A DNA stretch of 64,000 bases, taken from Castanea sativa. Taxonomy: Eukaryota > Streptophyta > Magnoliopsida > Fagales > Fagaceae. The stretch covers positions 14,703,442 to 14,767,441 of the forward strand of contig NC_134023.1 in the NCBI RefSeq assembly GCF_040712315.1. Direction: 5' to 3'. This document shows, piece by piece, positions 1-12,451 of this stretch. Position 1 is the stretch's first letter, and each line of letters starts with the position of its first letter. The position numbers and the translations under genes were made by a program. Under the pieces are notes generated by a model. That model saw only the letters and a list, made by a program, of their open reading frames with translations. It had not been told where the DNA came from and searched no databases.

Positions 1-371
1 ATGGCGATTTTGGCCTCGATTTAGGAGGAAACTTGGAGCTCACACGTAGACATTAAAATTGGGGTAATACTAAAATTGGGAGCTCACACGTATAAGCATA
101 AAATTCTTCTAGCACACACAAAATTAAATAGCCTTAGCTAGCATTTTCAAAGTCCAAACCCTAGCATAGACTTTACATTCACATAGGTATCATATGAGCC
201 TCTTTTTCTAACTTGCATGCATTGGCATAGCAAATGGGAAACTCATGGGCATGTTTCACTCCCAAGGGGGTAACCGTCACAAAAAAACCCTCAAAACGTT
301 TATCAAACTCTTCTTCATCCAAAAGGACTAAGAAAAAGGATGAGAAGCTTGAGTTTGATGATGCTCTCATT

Positions 372-1407
372 CTAGGGCGGCCCTACACTTTGTTCAGGGG
401 TTCATGTGAACCCCCTAAATTCATTTTTTTTTTTATATAATATATTTTTTGTTATTTTAATACTTTAATTTATTCTTAAAAATATTATTTTTGCACACCC
501 TGACTTAAATTTTATACACTCTTATTACAAATATTTCCAACTCTAAGAGTAAGAATAAGTGTTTGTGGATTGTAAGTGTCACTCTTTATCATAAATTTAT
601 ATTAGAGTAATGCTATAACCACAAACTATTTTACAACATTTTTACAAAATGTTGATGTAACCAACCTCTTATTAGTTTTTATCTAGACCCACCATTAATA
701 TCACTTTTTTTTACCAATAATTACTCACTACATCAGCAGCTTGTAAAATTTTTTATAAAATAATTTGTATCTCTAGCATTATTCTTTATGTTATATGTGT
801 GTGAATGTATTTAATATTGATTATGTGCATTACTTTTTGTTATAATGTTATTTATGTAAATAATAATGTGTGTGGAAGTTTGTGTGTACAGTATAAATAT
901 TAGGGAAATGTTTTGACACTATTTTTGTGGGAAATATAACAATTGTCCAAAGGATATCCGTTAACATTACCTTAAATATAATTAAACTTTATATAATTTA
1001 GTAATTAGTAAAGTTAGTGATTGTTCAAGTATTTGATTAATTTAGTAGACATATTATTTGTGTATGAATGAGCATAATTGTATGCGTCAATAATTAATAC
1101 AAAACTAATGAGTTGAGTTATTCATTTAGTTTAAAATATTTTTATAAAAACAAAGACAAATAGATAACAACAACGGTATAAAAATAAAAATATTAGACAA
1201 ACTTAACAAAATAAATTAGTCATAACTACCCACAATGGCAATAAATACTCATAATTAGCATCATATAACAATTCAAAATTTGAAAACTTTTAGAAAGAAA
1301 TTGTAAAACTTCAATTTATTTTTTTTTTTGTCAATAACTCGATATATTTAAATTCTCTTTTTATTATTTATTTTTTTCATTTAAGTTTTATTTAATGACC
1401 CCCTAAA
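372..1407. mobile_element. Insertion splitting exon 1 of the methylesterase
   Basis: The coding frame runs to an ATT codon at 369-371 and resumes in the same frame with CAG GCT CTT at 1408. The intervening 1,036 bp are AT-rich and non-coding. The left edge has two adjacent short palindromes, TAGGGCGGCCCTA and GGGGTTCATGTGAACCCC. The motif CCCCCTAAA occurs near the left end (413-421) and again exactly at the right end. The left edge resembles ends of TTF/DUF4371-type hAT elements as I recall them, but I find no clear target-site duplication or matching right terminal repeat, so the class is uncertain. Confidence 0.7.
604..785. mobile_element. Small MITE nested in the exon-1 insertion
   Basis: The two ends are imperfect inverted repeats: AGAGTAATGCTATAAC on the left, and AGAATAATGCTAGAGA when the right end is read on the minus strand. 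Internal TACAAACTATTTTACA-like segments also pair. A diverged relative in the opposite orientation lies at about 19055-19205. Confidence 0.6.
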
Positions 1408-2532
1408 CAGGCTCTTGCTGCAGCTTTCCTCTTCCACCAGCATCAGCAGAACTGTTCTCTACCCCTTAACTTTAACATGTTCACTTCTGTGGTGTACCCA
1501 TCTACAGCTGCTCCTAAAAAGCTTCCAAAGAGTTCAAATTCTAGGCAGAGGTCACGTACTGATCACTCTCTCATTCAGCCTCTTCATCTTGTTAAAAAGG
1601 TTTGACTTTGTCATTTCTTTTTGATTTTTAGTGATTCTTGAGTTCATTTGCTGGAGAATATATGTTTATAATGCTTGTTTTGAACTATTCAAAGTTGATT
1701 CATGACTGGAACAATGAGGATTCTATGGTTTTTGGATGATTGTATCATAGTTTTATACTTCTTTTTACTAAAAAAACATAAGTATTCCCATGTGCAAAAT
1801 GATTTTGTATAATCCAGATTTTCGTCAATATAGTTTTATTTCTTCTTCTTCCTCCTCCTCTTTTTTGTGACTTGAACTATTATCAATTTTTTAAATTATT
1901 TTTATTTTTATTATTTTTTACAATTAAATGTAAAGCTAATGGATGATAATTGATAAACGACCACCTAGCTATTATGAATTGATAAATGTAAGTATTTAAC
2001 TATTTTTTCTAATATGCTAATACTTATACAGAATTCCTTATGTACAATATATTAGGATTTTCATCAAAACGTATAGTTTCTTTGAATTTAATTTTCCTTA
2101 GAGAAGATAATATTGTTTATGATTATTTGATTAATACAACAACATGCTTGAAATGAATTGAGGAACTTAATGTATTGTATGGACATAAAGAGTTAAATCT
2201 TAATTTTATCATTTTTTTATGATATGAGATAGAGTGTAAATGGTCATATAACCATTATTCTAGTAGGATATGACTTATATCCAGTGCTCTGCGTTCTAGC
2301 TAAAATATCGGGCTAACATGTGGCCTTTTTAGGACAAATGTTGTGCCCATTTTGTGTCTAGCTAGGTACATGGAGCATTGGATGCAAACTAAACCCATCC
2401 AGCAAAGATAGGAATTTCAGTTTTTTTTTGTTGTATTTTTCCACATTCAATAGTCTTTGAATGAGTTCGTCAATCTGTACAATATAACACGGACCAGTTC
2501 AAAGAGCGACCTCTTGGCCTTTGTAAAATATA

Positions 2533-2570
2533 CTAGTCGTTGACCCACACGATACGTGGGAATATATAAT
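2533..2570 (-). mobile_element. Helitron-type 3' terminus, minus strand
   Basis: On the minus strand a hairpin (CCCAC GTATC GTGTGGG) is followed by TCAACGA and CTAG, with host T next. A hairpin a few bases before a terminal CTRR is the Helitron 3' signature. The element would extend to higher coordinates, but I could not place its 5' TC end. Confidence 0.5.
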
Positions 2571-4682
2571 TATTTCGTAGTTATAGCATAATATATAATT
2601 TGTTCTCTCTAAATTTTTTGGAAAGTAATTTGTTCTCCCCCAAAGTTAAAAAATTTCTAAAATTATATTTTCATTTATCTATCTCCAAAAATATATCATC
2701 ATTTTATTATTTGGATTTTTTTATTGATATTATTTGTTTTTTAGGCGGTCCATATTTTCTAAATTATATTATTGTGCATTATATTTTCCTAATTTTTTAT
2801 TGTACAAATAAACTATTAAGTTTCAAATACATTATTCAAATTTCTCATTCTCTTAAAAGAGATTATTATATTTATGATTTTTCTTATCCTAGGAGTAGTT
2901 TCGAACTATTAATTGGGTTTTGTTTACTGATATAGATACATGAGATTGGAACTGCATATTTCTTAGACATTCCTAAAAAAATTTAAAATAATATTTAGAA
3001 AAAAAAGAGTAAACTTTATGTCTAAAATTGAACACTTCAGTTTCTCAAAAAAAAAAAAAAAAAACTGAACACTTCACCTATCAAAATGAAAGAAAATAAT
3101 TTGTATAACAATATACAATATAAAGAGAACATGATCAAACAAAGAAAAATTGACTACATACACTTTCATTTATTAAGACTAATTGCCTTTAACTGAACTT
3201 TCATATTGCATTTATTCTTACTACACTCCTATTGAGTCTCATCACCCGCCACATCATTATACTTTGTATTATTTTATTTTTTTATTTTGAGTTTTTTTAG
3301 CAATATTAAATATGTAAACATATTGACTTTACAAATTCATCTTAATAATTTTTAACTTTAAATACTCATTTCCCTTAATCTTGATGCTATAACTAAATAA
3401 TAAATCAATGAAAATTAGAACAAAAATATTGTCTATACATATTTATCTTGGGTTTTTAAATATTTGACAATATCATTCAAATACATAGCCAAGATAGCAT
3501 TTTGATATAAATTCAAAATCTCACTTTCAAAATAACTAAGTATTATGTAAAAAAAAAATCAAACAAAAGCTATAAGAGGGAGAGACAGAAGACTTGTGAT
3601 GGAAAAAAAAAACTACCAAATTGTATTAACGTAAAATAGTATTATAAAAAAAATACAATGATTTATCAACCAAAAAATTTCACATATATAAATATATGTG
3701 TGTGTGTGTGTAATGAGTTCAAGTTACACCATTTTTACACCATTAATTCAAAATAGATCCAAAGTCTAAAAATGCACTACAAGCCCCATCATCAATTTTC
3801 TAAAATTATTGTTTTATCTCATATTTCCCATTAACTTCAATAAATGCCCCCTCTCAATTTCCCCCAGTCTCTCTCCATCCCTTTTTTCCTCTGCAACTCA
3901 AACATACAAATCTACTATCCTTCCATTTTTGCCATTTCCTCAACCCTTTTTTTTTTTTTAAAGGTTCTGAATAATTCCTATCACTTTTTTGCTAAAGTCT
4001 CAAATGGCATAAATCCATGAGAGGAGTTGGCCAGTTTGCAAAATAATAGAATTTAAAGTTCTCTACGTGTATTAAATAAAATTCCGAGCTCTATCCTGTG
4101 CTCTAGGTCCCACTGCAATCACTTTTTTTCTTTTTAGTGTTTGCTTTGATTTATTTATTTATATTTATATTTATATTTTTTTGTGTAGAGTAGAAGATCA
4201 AAGTTTAGTGATTACTTTGATTTTTTTTTCAATGGACTTAGAGAAGTTAGTCTTGGATGTTCTTCTTCATTAAACCCCTTTCCATCCGTAAAAATCATAC
4301 ATAAATAATCAGTTTCCTATATATGCAAAGTCCACCAAATTTGGGAGGGGAAAAAAAATCAGTGATACAACAATTTACAAAGTTTTCAACCATTACTCCC
4401 AAAGCTTATTCCAATCAGCCAACCAAATTAATTAAAAAGAACGGAAAAAACAACAGTAACAGCAGCAACAACAACAATAACATAGAAGAACCTAAACCAG
4501 ACACACCCGTTAATCCTATGATCAAGAAAACAACCAGGAAGACCAAAAATAGTAAACCTCATAACATTGACAGTGAATTCACTCCCACACTCACAGTCAC
4601 AGTCACATTGCTTATTAAAACTAACCCACTTTGAAAAAGGCAACTCAACAACAACCTTAACAAAAAAATGAAGAGTAACTTA

Positions 4683-5079
4683 GAGCATCCACAGTAGTGG
4701 AGCTAAAAATTTAGCAATTTAACTCCACCAAAAGTTACTTTATCTATTTTACCTACACACATGCTGCAGCAGTGGATCTATTTTAGCTTTCAACACAATA
4801 AAATAATATAAACATCACTATAAAATAATATATCTACTACAATAAAATAATACATCTCACTACAATAAAAATACCACAATAAAAAGGTAATGTGAACACA
4901 AAATAAAAAATTAATTTTTTTTTAGCTCTCATGAACAGTGCACATCTATAGATAGATGTGCCCTGTAGTAATGAGCTAAAAAAATATAGATTTAGCTCCA
5001 CTGCTGCATGCTTCTTTTTGGTGTTTTGGTGGAGCTAAAATAGCTATATAGCTATTTAGCTCCACTGCTGCAAGTGCTC
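4683..5079. mobile_element. Tourist-like (PIF/Harbinger) MITE
   Basis: The terminal inverted repeats are about 25 bp: GAGCATCCACAGTAGTGGAG on the left and GAGCACTTGCAGCAGTGGAG from the right, both continuing into CTAAA. The element is flanked by TTA on both sides (4680-4682 and 5080-5082), the 3-bp target duplication expected for this superfamily. It is 397 bp with no coding capacity. Confidence 0.85.
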
Positions 5080-5800
5080 TTATCATTTGACTCCCATTCC
5101 AAGAATATTATTTGCTTGCTTTTCCTTCTATTTTTTGTGACCTTTTTCAGGCGGTATTTCCTCCTTGAATTGTAGAGGAATTCCTTCAATTTGAGTATTT
5201 TCCACATTTCTTTCATGATAGAAGATTAAAATTAAAACATGGTTAATAAATATTGGATATGAAGGTTGTTATTGTACTAAATTAATGTATTAGGATTATT
5301 TGAAAAATAAATAATCGATTAGAGTAAATCAAAAATCAAAGAGAAAAAAAAAATAACAACTTAAAATACAGAATTAAATCACATCAACCAAAAGTAGAGT
5401 TCTAAAGAATACAAAAATTTATCAACCTAAAGGAGAGATGCAAAAAAAAAAATCAACTGAAAAGTTTAGAGAGAGAGAGAGAGATAACCTTTTTTGTGAG
5501 GAAAAACTATGCAAAGAATGGAACATAAAATAACAAATTTATAGTAAAAATGTGTGAATAAAAAGAGACAAAATAATAGAAGATAAATGGTGATATTAAA
5601 GTAGGGGGTAGTGAGGAGATAAAAAGTTAAGGAAGGGAGAAATGTTGGACAAAATGTAAATATTTATAAAAAAAAAAGTAAATGTTAAAAAAAATTATAG
5701 AAAAATCAGAAAGAAATAGGATAATGACGTGAATGTTGATATGACTTAACTGGAATATAACAATAATAAATACTATGCTTCAGCTTTTATATATAAATAA

Positions 5801-5853
<53 letters not shown>

Positions 5854-5855
5854 GG
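5801..5855. repeat. (AT)n(GT)n microsatellite
   Basis: An alternating AT tract passes directly into GT repeats and a short G run. Confidence 0.9.
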
Positions 5856-5980
5856 GGGGAAAGATTGTGTTTTAGCCATAAATAAAGATGTCTTATTCTA
5901 AAGGATTAATGTATACTATAATATTAGATTACATCCCGTTTTTATGAGGGTTTAAGCAAAGAGTTATCAGTTGTCATAGG

Positions 5981-6765
5981 CATAGTTTTAAAAACCGAAC
6001 CGGACCGGCCAGTCTTACCGGTTCAACCGGGAACTGGCCTTAGATCCGGTCCGGTTATGATATAAAACCGGAAATAAGATAAAAAAGTTAAATAGTACAG
6101 ACCGGCCGGTTCAACCGTAAGAACCATAAAATCGGCTAGTCGAATCGGGAACCAGTCAGCTGCCTAAACTATGCGTTTTGGCGATTTTGCCCCTCAAAAT
6201 TAAGCCCTAAATCCTAAACTTGTTTGATGCTCTCTTTGGTCCTCACGCCTCCAGCAATCCAGCCTCCTCAAGCTCTCTCATACTTCCTTCCTCACTTTCT
6301 CCCTCACGGCCTCACGCCATCACCATCAGTCCCTCACTCCTTCTCGCGCGCGCCTTAGCCCCTCACTCCCTCGCTCCCTCTCTCCCTCGCTCCCTCTGCC
6401 TCCACGCACGCCGCCAAGCCCACCATCAAGCCCTCAAGCATAATGGCGTTGGCGCCACGACCACGATGGTTCAATTTCATTTTTCCCTTCCTTTTTACAT
6501 TTCAATTTCCCTTTCTTTCTTTTCTATTTTCTTTTCTTTTTTCACTTAAATTTCTCATTTCCATGCTTCAATTCTCATTTGCAGGAGAAATTTATGGACC
6601 TTAGAGACAAATGTTGCAATTTATGGTTGTGATCGTGGACTCTGAAGTGTTGGGTTTTTTTTTTTTCCTCTGAAGTGCTCTGCTCTCTGTTTCTCGGCTT
6701 CATCAGTTCATCAGGTAACATTCTTTTGCTTTTGATTTTGTATTTTGATCATTTTCTTTTATCGC

Positions 6766-6800
<35 letters not shown>

Positions 6801-9800
6801 CATTTTTTTCGGCTTCATCTCAGATTCTTCATTCGTTGTTTTTGGCTTCATCTTAGGTTCTCTGGTTCTCTGTTCCGTGACTTCCTAGTAAGTGGTAACT
6901 TCTATCTTTCAATTTTTAGTTTGCACTTACAGACTATGTTGTAGATTTGATTTACAGAGCATTGTAAAATACATGTTGTGGATTTTGTGAATGTTGTGGA
7001 TTTGATTTACAGAGCATTGTTTGTTAAATATTGTTTACAGAGTATTATATGATTGTTTTTGTATGTCACTATGTTGTGTTGATGAATTTATTTGTTGATA
7101 AAATAGTTGCTGCTAGTCTGAAATTGTTGAGTGAAATGGAATCCGCCTCTGTACCATCTAATGAACATGCTTCTACAACTGGGTCTAATGCTAATTCTTC
7201 ATCTATGAGAGCAAAATGTGATTCTGCATGGAATCATGTAACTAAAGAGTTTAAAGACGGAAAAAGTAGTTATAAATGTATACATTGTGGGAAAAGTTAT
7301 AAAGGAGGGGGCATCAATAGGATGAAAAGACATCTAGCTGGAATTAAAGGTGATGTGGCTGCATGTATGGGTGTACCTTATGATGTTAGGTTTCTAATGG
7401 TTGAGAATTTGAAGGAAATTGCTAAATCTAATGAACAAACAAAAAAAGATCAAGAAGCATCTAATTATTCTCCATTAGAGGACTCACCAGAATTTGAAGA
7501 TGTCCAAGAAATTACTCCTAGAGGTAGAGGGTTAGGTAGGGGAAAGAGAAGTGGTGCTCCTAGTAATTTTTCACCAAAATCCAATCTTGGCAAGAGAAAG
7601 GTTGGTGACATTGGTAATTACTTCACTCCTAGAACAACACTGGGAGCTCAACCTTCTATTATAAGTGTTCTTGCTGGTAAAGAAAAGAAGTTTAGGGTTG
7701 ATATGGCTGTAGCAAGATGGATGTATGATGCTTGCATTTCAATTAATGTTGTGAATTCTAGTTATTATCAACTTATACTCAATGCTGTAGCTTCTTATGG
7801 TCCTAGATATAGAGGCCCAAATTATCATGCACTTCGAGTGCCTTTGTTGAGAGAAGCAAACAAGAGAAGTCCAATTGATTGTTGATTCTCATCGTTCATA
7901 TTGGGCTGACACTGGTTGTACAATAATGACTGATGGGTGGACTGATACTAGGCATAGAACATTGATTAATTTTCTTATCTATTGTCCCAAAGGAATTGTT
8001 TTTATACATTATATTAATGCTTCTGACTTGGTTAAAGATGCTATTAATTTGAGTAACTTGTTTCATGAAATTGTTAATTGGGTTGGTCTTACAAATATTG
8101 TACATTTGGTCACTGACAATGCTGCAAATTATGTAGCTGCTGGAAGAATTTTGTGTGGAAAATATAGGAACATTAGTTGGTCACCTTGTGCAGTACATTG
8201 CCAAAACTTAATTTTTAAGGAGATTGGGAAGATGGATCATGTAGCTAAACTTGCAAAGCGTGCATCCAAGATCATAGTGTTCATCTATAATCATGTGGCT
8301 TTGCAAACTTGGTTGAGGACTAGAAAAAATTGGACAGAAATTGTGCGTCCAGGGCCAACTAGGTTTGCTACTACTTTTATTGCCTTAGGGAGTTTTAAGA
8401 AACATAAGCATGACTTACAAGCATTGGTGACTAGCAAATTTTATGTTGAATCAAGATATGCAAAAGATAAGAAAGCAAAGGCAGTGGTGAAAATCATTCT
8501 TGACAATCAATTGTGGAATGATTGTCATGTAATTGTGCATATTATGTCACCATTGATTCGTTTATTACGCATTGTTGATTCTGATGAAAAACCAGCTATG
8601 TGTTATGTATATGATGGCATGTATAGAGTAATTGATTGAATCAAAAAAAATTTCAAGGACAAGAAGAGACTATGGGAGCCCTATGTTAATATTATCAAGG
8701 ATCGTTGGGATAATCAATTCTATAGAGATATTCATGCTGCTGCTTATTGGTTGAATCCTGCATTCCAATATGACTCATCTACTCTTAATAAGAGGCTACA
8801 GACACAATTTGTTATGACAGATGTCATTGAATCAAAAGTATTAGTTGGCCGCTTGAAGTTGGTGGAGGAATTAAGGCTATTTCGAGAGCGTGAACAAACT
8901 TTTGGAACCCAACTTGCTCAAGAATCAGCTAAGACATCTCAGTCGGGTAAGATATTGTTTACTTTAGCTAATAATAAAATGAAAATATGTTTTAAAGATC
9001 ATAGCTCTTTTTTATATTTTTGGGATAAGTATGTTTATTGATTCATTGTATCTTTGTTTTGTGTTGTATATGGAACTTAGATGAGTGGTGGAAGTTGTTT
9101 GGATCTTGTGCTCTAACCTTACAAAAGTTTGCAATTCGGATTCTTAGCCAAACAGCTGCCTCTTTGGGATGTGAGTGGAATTGGAGTGTTTTTGAACAAA
9201 TACATAGCAAAAGAAGAAATAGATTGGAGCATCAACGACTTAATGATCTTGTGTATGTTCATTATAACTACCGATTGAAAGAAATGTATATATTATTTAA
9301 TCTCTTTGTTTCAACGTTTTTGTGGGAAAATATGAGTGATTTGGTTATCAATTATTCATTATGTTCATCTTATGATATAGAGTCAAAAGGAAGAAATTCA
9401 ATTTTGGTCCTATTGATTATGCAAGTATCGATAAAACTGAATTTTGGGTAATGGAAGATGAGGAACCTCCATTTCTGGATCATGAGGAGATAGAGAGTGC
9501 ATTATATGAAGAGGGAGCCTATCCAATCGAAGAAGGGTCTTCTAGTCATGTACAAAGAGGTTAGCTTATAACAATTATTTGTCTAGTTGCATATTTTGAT
9601 TAGACTATTTATGATTTATGAGAAATGATTATTAGAATCATTATTTCATTTATTGTTCTTTGGTTTTGGAATTTGTATAGATATGGACAATGAAGTGATT
9701 GAGGATGATGATGACATCAATTTGGAATCATTTGGTGATGAAGATGATGCTCCTCCCGGATTTAGAGATAAAAATCATCCTATTCCTATTGAAGATGAAG

Positions 9801-10272
9801 AAGATGAGGATGAGGATGATGATAATGATGCTAGTGGTGAAGCATTTGGTTCACATGATGATATTGATTTCAGTTTTCTTCATAACAAATGAGGCTTGAG
9901 TCTTAAAACTTATTAGTTGTTTGTTTGAAACTTTAAAACTTATTTGCTATTTGGATGTAATGAACTTATTTGTTATTTGTCATTTGGATGTAAATGTTAT
10001 GACTAATGACTAATGAACTTATTTATTTAGTTTTGGTGAAAGTTTATTATGTTAAGGATGATTGTTTTGTAATGTTATTATGTTAAATTCTTTAAAAAGA
10101 TGTTATATATTTCTTTAAAAAAATTATTAATTATTTATATAATTTAAATAAATAATAATTAAATTATTTATGACGTCACCGGTTCGACCATCGGTCGGAC
10201 CCCGGTTCGACCTTAAAACCGGTAATTAGCTTCTTTTTCGGTTCTTTCACTATACCGGTTTTTAAAACCATG
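5981..10272 (+). mobile_element. hAT DNA transposon with TIRs and 8-bp target duplication
   Basis: The left end is CATAGTTTTAAAAACCG; the right end read on the minus strand is CATGGTTTTAAAAACCG. The flanking 8-mers are GTCATAGG (5973-5980) and GTCATGGG (10273-10280), seven of eight identical, the hAT-type duplication. Both ends are rich in CCGGTT/AACCGG motifs, likely subterminal transposase-binding sites. A C/T-rich leader at 6220-6550 and poly-T tracts precede the broken transposase gene. The element is 4,292 bp and sits in intron 1 of the methylesterase, same strand. Confidence 0.93.
7136..9892 (+). pseudogene. hAT transposase (BED finger, DUF659, hAT dimerisation domain), frameshifted and with an internal stop
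   Basis: The start is set at MESASVPSNE (7136). A BED-type zinc finger follows (CIHCGKSY...RMKRHLAG, about 7270-7370), then a DUF659 core with RNase H-like aspartates in TDGWTDT and VTDNAANY, then WWKLFGSC...WSVFEQIHSKRRNRLEHQRL, the hAT C-terminal dimerisation region, and an acidic tail. Exon joins that keep the frame: 8946/9081, 9285/9381 and 9559/9681, all GT-AG. Two lesions disable it: one extra A near 7868, which ends the first frame in SPIDC-stop, and a TGA at 8637-8639 where related proteins have Gly (RVID-stop-IKK). The element is therefore probably non-autonomous now. The remaining reading is well preserved, so the inactivation looks fairly recent. Confidence 0.92.
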
Positions 10273-12329
10273 GTCATGGGACAAAACATTGTGGCATGGG
10301 CTTGTTAGATTTCAACTCGAACCATAAAATTCAGTGGGTTTGGTCAAACATCAAATGTTCCAAAAGTTTTTCATAAATGATGGCTGGAAACATCCATGGA
10401 TTCCATTGTTGTGGTCTAACTTGTATATTGAAGAGTCTCAACTAGTTAGTGACCTCAACAATTCGAAGACCCAAAAGTGGAAATGTTAAGTCCAATATTT
10501 TTTTGGGCTTTTGCCTTAAGTTATATGACCTTCTTGCCACATTGAATGAAGCTACTTTCTTCTGACTCTGGCCATACGGGACAAGTCTACTATATTACAG
10601 ATTGAGATCTGGTGCAATTTATTCCCTCCCTCTCACAAATTTTTTTTACTTTTCACTTCTTTACTTTTTTATTATTTAATAGTTGATATTTAAAGTTGTT
10701 TTTTGCAACTTTAAATCTTAGTCATCCATATCAATTGCATCAGTTGCAATACCTCTAGGTATTGGACCTAATCTCAATCCCTATATTACCACTGTTGCCC
10801 ACGTAAAGGCAATCCAAAGATCAAGATTAATCTTAAGCAACACAGATTCAAAGGGTTTAGGGGCACAAAATTGTTCACAATTGCTGATGTGCTACGTTGT
10901 ATTAGTATATAAATAAAAGTGGTGTCAGTGGTGAATCCATGTAAAAATAATGTTACTTTCTCCGGTCATAATTTACCACCATAACAAAATTGTGAAAAAA
11001 TAATGGTTGTCCCTAATCAAGTGTTCTACCTAATGTCAGACTTTTCTTACCATGCATGCAACAGAGACAGAAATCTTTACTGAGCATTAGTTGAACAGCA
11101 TCAACCCAAGAGGAATAAAATTGATCTTGGAGGAATTCTTGGTCTGTCAGTTAAATTTACCATTTTTTATTGACGCTTTAGTGGAATGCAAGTTGGTTGA
11201 AGCTGCAATTTTTTCCTGGCAACATTTCTTTGTTGCTTAGTTATTACTCTTTACCATCAAAGAATTACCTTTTCTGCAATTTGAATGCTTGTGATATCAA
11301 GAATGAATCCGTTACTACAATACATATATATAAAGACTAATCTTTGGGTTACAAAATGAGACTAAAAAACAGTACTTAGAAAGTATGCAATTGAATTTAG
11401 GCGTCAAGTGTGGAGTGGATGCATTTTGCTTGAGTTTATGGAAAATTAATATTATCTATTTCTTATAATTGCCTATCATACATGCATTAATTATAACTAT
11501 CCTTGGTTTCTTAACTCAAAATGCTGTTCAAATACTTGCATACAATCACTTCGATTTTGTATATTTTATTCAGCACTGTTCAATAGGAGATGAAAAGAAT
11601 GATGGTTATAGATATGTCATCCAAATAAAAGTATATTCATCCAATAATATATCATCCAACATCTTATTTTGTTAATTTCCATTCCCTAGGATCTAAATAT
11701 TGATGGCCTGGAAACCATACATTTTGTTCTTGTTCGCGGAGGTGGCTTTGGTGCTTGGTGTTGGTATAAAACAATCACGCTATTGGAAGAAAGTGGATAT
11801 AGAGTCGATGCAGTGGACTTAGCAGGTTCTGGAATTCATACATTTGATACAAACAGCATTATGAGTCTTGCACAATACGTAAAGCCACTTACTGATATCC
11901 TAGAGAAACTTGGAGATGGAGAAAAAGTTTTCTACTCCCTCTCTCTTTGAATCTATGTTAGAATAATAATGTGAAATTACAGTGCACAATTATGTATTGG
12001 CATTCATATATGCTTATAAGGTATTTATACAAATTTTTAAAAAATGGCCAATGCCTTTGATTAGTTGGTCTTGGTTAGTTGGTTTGTTATTCTCAATTGC
12101 AATTTACAAGGATAAGACCCCATATTGTTGTTATCTTATACAGAAATAACTAATACAGACAGGGATGATTAAGCAATAATCATTTTTGGTATTCTCACTT
12201 TCTTGCACTTTAATTTAGTATAAATATATTTTATTTAATTCTCTATCTATAATTTCATATATATATTCAGGTGGACAAAATATTCTGGAAAAATTCACCT
12301 GACTCTATAAAATAAGAAACTTTGAAGCT

Positions 12330-12451
12330 TTATGGGGAAATAATTGAAACTAAATTTAGCATTGACATATGTTGATCCATAATATGCTTTGTGGGAGAAA
12401 TGATTGAAACTAAATTCCGCATTGGCATATGTTGATCCACAATATGCCAAT
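12330..12451. repeat. Tandem duplication of about 60 bp in a methylesterase intron
   Basis: Two adjacent units share GAAACTAAATT, GCATTG and CATATGTTGATCCA with a few substitutions. They lie in the intron before the GHDFGG exon. Confidence 0.8.

Larger units (their letters stand above)
1600..11689 (+). other. Inflated intron 1 of the methylesterase pseudogene (10.1 kb)
   Basis: The exon ends AAA AAG at 1599, followed by GTTTGACT; the acceptor is CCCTAG before GAT at 11690, phase 0 on both sides. The intron holds a Helitron-type end (2533), a Tourist-like MITE (4683-5079) and a complete hAT element (5981-10272). The stretches 1600-2530, 2600-4680, 5080-5972 and 10281-11689 are AT-rich, with homopolymers and short microsatellites, and I see no gene in them. 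Confidence 0.75.

Noticed and set aside
4323..4634. Asn/Lys-rich open frame
   Set aside because: Low-complexity AAC/AAT runs in an AT-rich intron; no recognisable domain and no support on either side.
6220..6549. Open frame rich in Ser/Pro in the hAT 5' region
   Set aside because: Produced by CTCCCTC/CTCACGC repeats in the transposon leader; no domain, and upstream of the real transposase start.
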